A stretch of DNA of 33,700 nt from DATMXP01 sp964460935 (lineage in GTDB: Bacteria > Acidobacteriota > Terriglobia > Terriglobales > Acidobacteriaceae): the NCBI GenBank assembly GCA_964460935.1, contig CAYWSM010000039.1, positions 1-33,700 on the forward strand, read 5' to 3'. The translations under genes were made by a program, and so were the position numbers. Positions 30,868 through 33,700 of this stretch are shown here, one piece after another (the first letter of the stretch is position 1; the number at the start of each line of letters is the position of its first letter). The notes under the pieces were generated by a model. It had not been told where the DNA came from, searched no databases, and was given only the letters and a program-made list of their open reading frames with translations.

Positions 30868-32223
30868 ATGCCAATGGATAACTCCCAGAAGAGTACTCGC
30901 CGTGAATGGCTACTTCGCGCCGCCAAAACTGCCGCGGCATATCCCATCTTCAACATGAGCCTTACGATGTTGTCCTGCGGAGGGAGCGGCAGCAGCGGTG
31001 GCGGAGGCGGCACCGCCCCACCTCCCCCGGGTGGTGGCGGATACACGGGAACCGACGACCAGCTCATGGACGACATCCAGCGCGCCGCATTCGACTTCTT
31101 CTGGAACGAAGCTTCGCCTACAACCGGCCAGATCCGCGACCGCGCGCCTGCCGTTGGCGGCGGCGACAATACATTCGCCAGCATCGCTTCGACCGGATAC
31201 GGCCTCACCGCGCTCTGCATTGGCGACAAACGTGGCTATGGCGATTCGGCGCAGATCAAGTCACGAGTGGTGACAACGCTCACCTTCATCGCCAACGTGA
31301 TGCCGAACGTCCACGGCTTCTACTACCACTTCGTCGATATCAATACCGGCCAGCGTTACAACACGAACGTCGAGCTTTCCGACATCGACTCCGCTCTTCT
31401 GTTCTGCGGCGTACTGTTTGCTCGCCAGTACTACAACGATCCGCAGATCACCACCCTCGCCAACACGATCCTCAACCGCGCCGAGTGGGACTGGTTCCTC
31501 AACGGCGGAACTACCTATGCCATGGAATGGAAACCCGAAACGGGCTTCGGGTCCACGCGCTGGGACCACTACTGCGAGCTGATGATGATGTACCTCTTCG
31601 GCCTCGGCTCATCGACCCATCCGATTCCCGCCGCAAGCTGGACCGCGTGGTCGCGCCCGCCGATCTCCTACCAGGGATACAACTTCATCTACGGCGACTC
31701 GCCATTATTCGTACATCAGTATTCGCACGCGTACTTCGACTTCCGAAACAAGAAAGACACGCTCGGCATCGATTACTTTCAGAACTCGGTCGACGCCACC
31801 AAAGCTCACAAGCTCTTCTGCCTGTCATTGAGCAGCCGGTTCAAGGACTACTCCGATAACCTCTGGGGCATTAGCGCGTCGGACTACGTCAGCGGATATA
31901 CCGCCTGGGGCGGTCCTCCCGCCCAAGGTCCGATCGACGGCACCATCGTTCCCTGCGCGCCGGCCGGTTCCCTTCCCTTCGACTTCACCGATTGCATCGC
32001 CGTGTTGCGTAACATTCGCGGTACATATCCGAACTCCTGGAAGCGCTATGGTTTTGTTGACGCGCTCAATCCCCTGAGTGGCTGGTACGACACCGATGTG
32101 CTCGGCATTGACCAGGGCATCTCCATGCTGATGTGCGAAAACCAGCGAACAGGAATGGTATGGCAGGTGTTCAATACTGCGCCGGAAGTGCAGGCAGGAA
32201 TGGCGGCGGCAGGATTCAAATGA
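30868..32223 (+). CDS. Exported GH144-type (PF10091 glycoamylase) glucanase, probable lipoprotein or Tat substrate
   Basis: 451 residues; a second ATG at 30874 is possible. The N-terminus has Arg-Arg (STRREWLLRAAKTAA) then a hydrophobic stretch ending TMLSCGG, suggesting Tat export and a near-lipobox with Cys37, although Met at -3 is not ideal. A Gly/Ser/Pro linker (~38-60) precedes the catalytic part. Glycoamylase-family blocks are QRAAFDFFWNEASPTTGQI, IASTGYGLTALCIGDKRGY, EWDWFLNGG, HPIPAASWTAWSRPP, SPLFVHQYSHAYFDFRNK, NLWGISASDY and GIDQGISMLMCENQRTG. Characterised GH144 enzymes hydrolyse beta-1,2-glucans; the substrate here is inferred only. Controlled by the promoter and palindrome just upstream. 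Confidence 0.85.
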   Translation: MPMDNSQKSTRREWLLRAAKTAAAYPIFNMSLTMLSCGGSGSSGGGGGTAPPPPGGGGYTGTDDQLMDDIQRAAFDFFWNEASPTTGQIRDRAPAVGGGDNTFASIASTGYGLTALCIGDKRGYGDSAQIKSRVVTTLTFIANVMPNVHGFYYHFVDINTGQRYNTNVELSDIDSALLFCGVLFARQYYNDPQITTLANTILNRAEWDWFLNGGTTYAMEWKPETGFGSTRWDHYCELMMMYLFGLGSSTHPIPAASWTAWSRPPISYQGYNFIYGDSPLFVHQYSHAYFDFRNKKDTLGIDYFQNSVDATKAHKLFCLSLSSRFKDYSDNLWGISASDYVSGYTAWGGPPAQGPIDGTIVPCAPAGSLPFDFTDCIAVLRNIRGTYPNSWKRYGFVDALNPLSGWYDTDVLGIDQGISMLMCENQRTGMVWQVFNTAPEVQAGMAAAGFK

Positions 32224-32229
32224 AGCAAA

Positions 32230-32265
32230 GAATGGCGCCAGCGCCTCTATGTGCTGGCGCCATTC
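32230..32265. terminator. 13-bp hairpin between the convergent GH144-type genes
   Basis: GAATGGCGCCAGC (32230-32242) pairs perfectly with GCTGGCGCCATTC (32253-32265) around a 10-nt loop. It fills most of the 48-bp gap between the two stop codons. There is no T tract on either side, so it may act as a two-way barrier or 3'-end stabiliser, not a classical terminator. Confidence 0.6.
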
Positions 32266-32271
32266 CAATGG

Positions 32272-33700
32272 TTACTTCTCGTTCTTCACGCTCTCCAGTT
32301 TCTCCAGCATCGTCTTGATCTCCGGGTTCTTCATGAAGTTCTTCCACACCAGCCCGGTGCGGTAGTTTTCGATCATCACCACGATCGGCGCCTGGTTCAG
32401 ACCCATGTAGATGGGCAGCACCCAGTGCTGGTCGTCGTTGTATGCATCGCGGAAGCCGTACTCGCCCCACAACTCTGCGCCGCGATCGCGATAGTAATGT
32501 TTCAACGCTGCCATCGAGGCTTCCGGAGTGTATGGGAACGAAGCCAGGGCGCCCGTCGGCGTGATGGTGCCATCATCTTCAGCGCGGCCGTTCGGCTCAT
32601 GCGCGTTGTATCCCCACGGACTATCGCTCGCCGTCAGTCCCCACGCGTCGGGACCATATCCTTTATGCTTCAGCGGATTCTCGATGCAGTACGCGCGGTT
32701 GATCAGCGCAATATTGCGATTGTTCTCGAAGTAGTTCGTCCAACGATCCGTAAACGCATGTGGATCGAACCCCATGAATGAATAATGCGTAAAGAACAGC
32801 GGCCCGCCACGGAATGTGCCTACGTCCTGCTTAATGCCATAGTAGGTGTTTCCGTTGTAGTAGTGGTCGCCATCATGCGAACCCGACCACCCCGCACGAT
32901 AATTGATCGCATCCTGCGACTGCCCCGCCCAACCGGTGTAGTACATCTCCGGAGAAATCCCATGCGTCGGAGACGCAATCGCCAGCAGGTAGGTGATCAT
33001 CGTCTCATTCCACCCCGTCAGCCGGTGACGGATGTGCCATGTGTGATCCGGCGACCAATGCCAGTACATCGCGTCGTTGTCCGGCTTCATCTTGTACCAG
33101 TCCCACTCAACGCCTTCCCACAGTTTCGTGATCCGCTTCCCGACATCTGTTTCGGGACCAAAATACTGCCGAGCCGCAAGCAATCCCTGTACCAGGAACG
33201 ACGTTTCCAGGATGTCTGCGCCGTCGTCGTACAAACTGAATAGCGGAATCGTCTCTCCTGTGTAGCCATTGATGAAGTGCGCCCACGCGCCGTGATACTT
33301 CGGCGCCTTCTCAAGGAAGGTGACGATCTTCGTCATGCGGGCGACGCCCTGCTCGCGCGTGATGAATCCGCGATCCACGCCCACCAGTAGCGACATGATC
33401 CCGAAGCCGCTCGCACCCAGCGCAACAATGCGATCGTCACCCGGAATGTTCTCCAGCGCCATGCCCGCCACCGGATGCCCGCCTTCCCAGTAGTAGCGGA
33501 AACACGCTTCCTGCACCATGGTCAGCAGTTCTTCATCGCTTAACTTCCGCGTCTCTGCGGTCACCACTGGTGACTGCGCCGACTCGTGATAATTTCGGTC
33601 CACCGCCGCTACCTTGTAGTACGCCTTCTCTCCTGACTTTCCGAGGAAATCCGCGTAGCGATTGATACTGGGCAACTGAATTCCAACCGGCTTGAAATCC
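32272..33700 (-). CDS. GH144-type (PF10091 glycoamylase) glucanase with preceding Fn3-like segment (5' end outside window)
   Basis: 476 residues visible. The frame is open to the right edge with no stop, so the protein starts beyond it; an apparent TTG start at 33675 is only an internal codon. The first ~45 residues (YADFLGKSGEKAYYKVAAVD, then SPVVTAET) resemble the end of a fibronectin type III-like domain. The catalytic region carries EACFRYYWEGGHPVAGMALE, VALGASGFGIMSLLVGVDRG, EWDWYKMKPDN, NETMITYLLAIASPTHGI, PLFFTHYSFMGFDPHAF, DAWGLTASDSPWGYNAHEPN and GLNQAPIVVMIENYRTGLVW. These align in order with the neighbour's blocks, although the proteins are clearly diverged. Members cleave beta-glucans, beta-1,2-linked in studied GH144 cases. 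Confidence 0.87.
   Translation of the reverse strand, partial: DFKPVGIQLPSINRYADFLGKSGEKAYYKVAAVDRNYHESAQSPVVTAETRKLSDEELLTMVQEACFRYYWEGGHPVAGMALENIPGDDRIVALGASGFGIMSLLVGVDRGFITREQGVARMTKIVTFLEKAPKYHGAWAHFINGYTGETIPLFSLYDDGADILETSFLVQGLLAARQYFGPETDVGKRITKLWEGVEWDWYKMKPDNDAMYWHWSPDHTWHIRHRLTGWNETMITYLLAIASPTHGISPEMYYTGWAGQSQDAINYRAGWSGSHDGDHYYNGNTYYGIKQDVGTFRGGPLFFTHYSFMGFDPHAFTDRWTNYFENNRNIALINRAYCIENPLKHKGYGPDAWGLTASDSPWGYNAHEPNGRAEDDGTITPTGALASFPYTPEASMAALKHYYRDRGAELWGEYGFRDAYNDDQHWVLPIYMGLNQAPIVVMIENYRTGLVWKNFMKNPEIKTMLEKLESVKNEK

Overview
The window looks like a chromosomal segment of a Gram-negative, moderately GC-rich soil-type bacterium, most probably an Acidobacteriota (Koribacter/Terriglobia-like). 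This rests on general gene character and is an inference: a divergent Hfq-like Sm protein, secreted beta-propeller and BNR proteins, MauG-type dihaem peroxidase, a PEP-CTERM protein, a minor-pilin cluster, GH144 and GH36 enzymes, and a tmRNA whose tag ends ANQNLAYAA. No rRNA, tRNA, insertion sequence, phage gene or CRISPR array was found.

Layout. Positions 1-5858 are all minus strand: a fused aconitase/isopropylmalate-isomerase-family hydro-lyase (cut by the left edge), a secreted two-repeat protein, an inositol-monophosphatase-family enzyme, an Hfq-like protein and a secreted beta-propeller. A secreted BNR-repeat protein (plus) follows and ends at a strong terminator. Next come an isolated nuoB, an alpha/beta hydrolase and AhpD-like gene pair facing a TetR regulator across a short palindrome-bearing gap, then amidohydrolase, NAD kinase and TlyA (all minus). 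A plus-strand block at 13.9-18.4 kb holds a degenerate E1-alpha-like protein, a glutaredoxin-like protein overlapping an acyl-CoA ligase, a remnant of a spermidine-dehydrogenase-like gene, and a class III aminotransferase. At 18.5-20.9 kb are a secreted metallophosphoesterase and a dihaem cytochrome c peroxidase (minus).

The 20.9-22 kb gap is not empty. It holds a palindrome built from 9-bp periodic repeats, a 38-residue membrane-protein ORF, a long hairpin, and ssrA (tmRNA) with its own promoter. From 22 to 27.1 kb lies a minus-strand minor pseudopilin operon (FimT/GspH, PilV, PilW, PilX-like, plus an unknown membrane protein). The right end is carbohydrate-related: a GH36-type alpha-galactosidase, a PEP-CTERM protein, and two convergent GH144-type (PF10091) glucanases. 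One glucanase lies behind a sigma70-like promoter with an 18-bp perfect palindrome over its predicted start; the other runs off the right edge.

Most notable observations: two intergenic palindromes whose arms are arrays of short motifs at fixed 7-bp and 9-bp spacing; the unannotated small membrane protein and long hairpin beside ssrA; the TPP-motif-less E1-alpha-like protein; the operator-like palindrome before the GH144 gene; and an octamer, CTCTAGTC, seen four times and only between genes. I did not find one clearly new multi-gene system.
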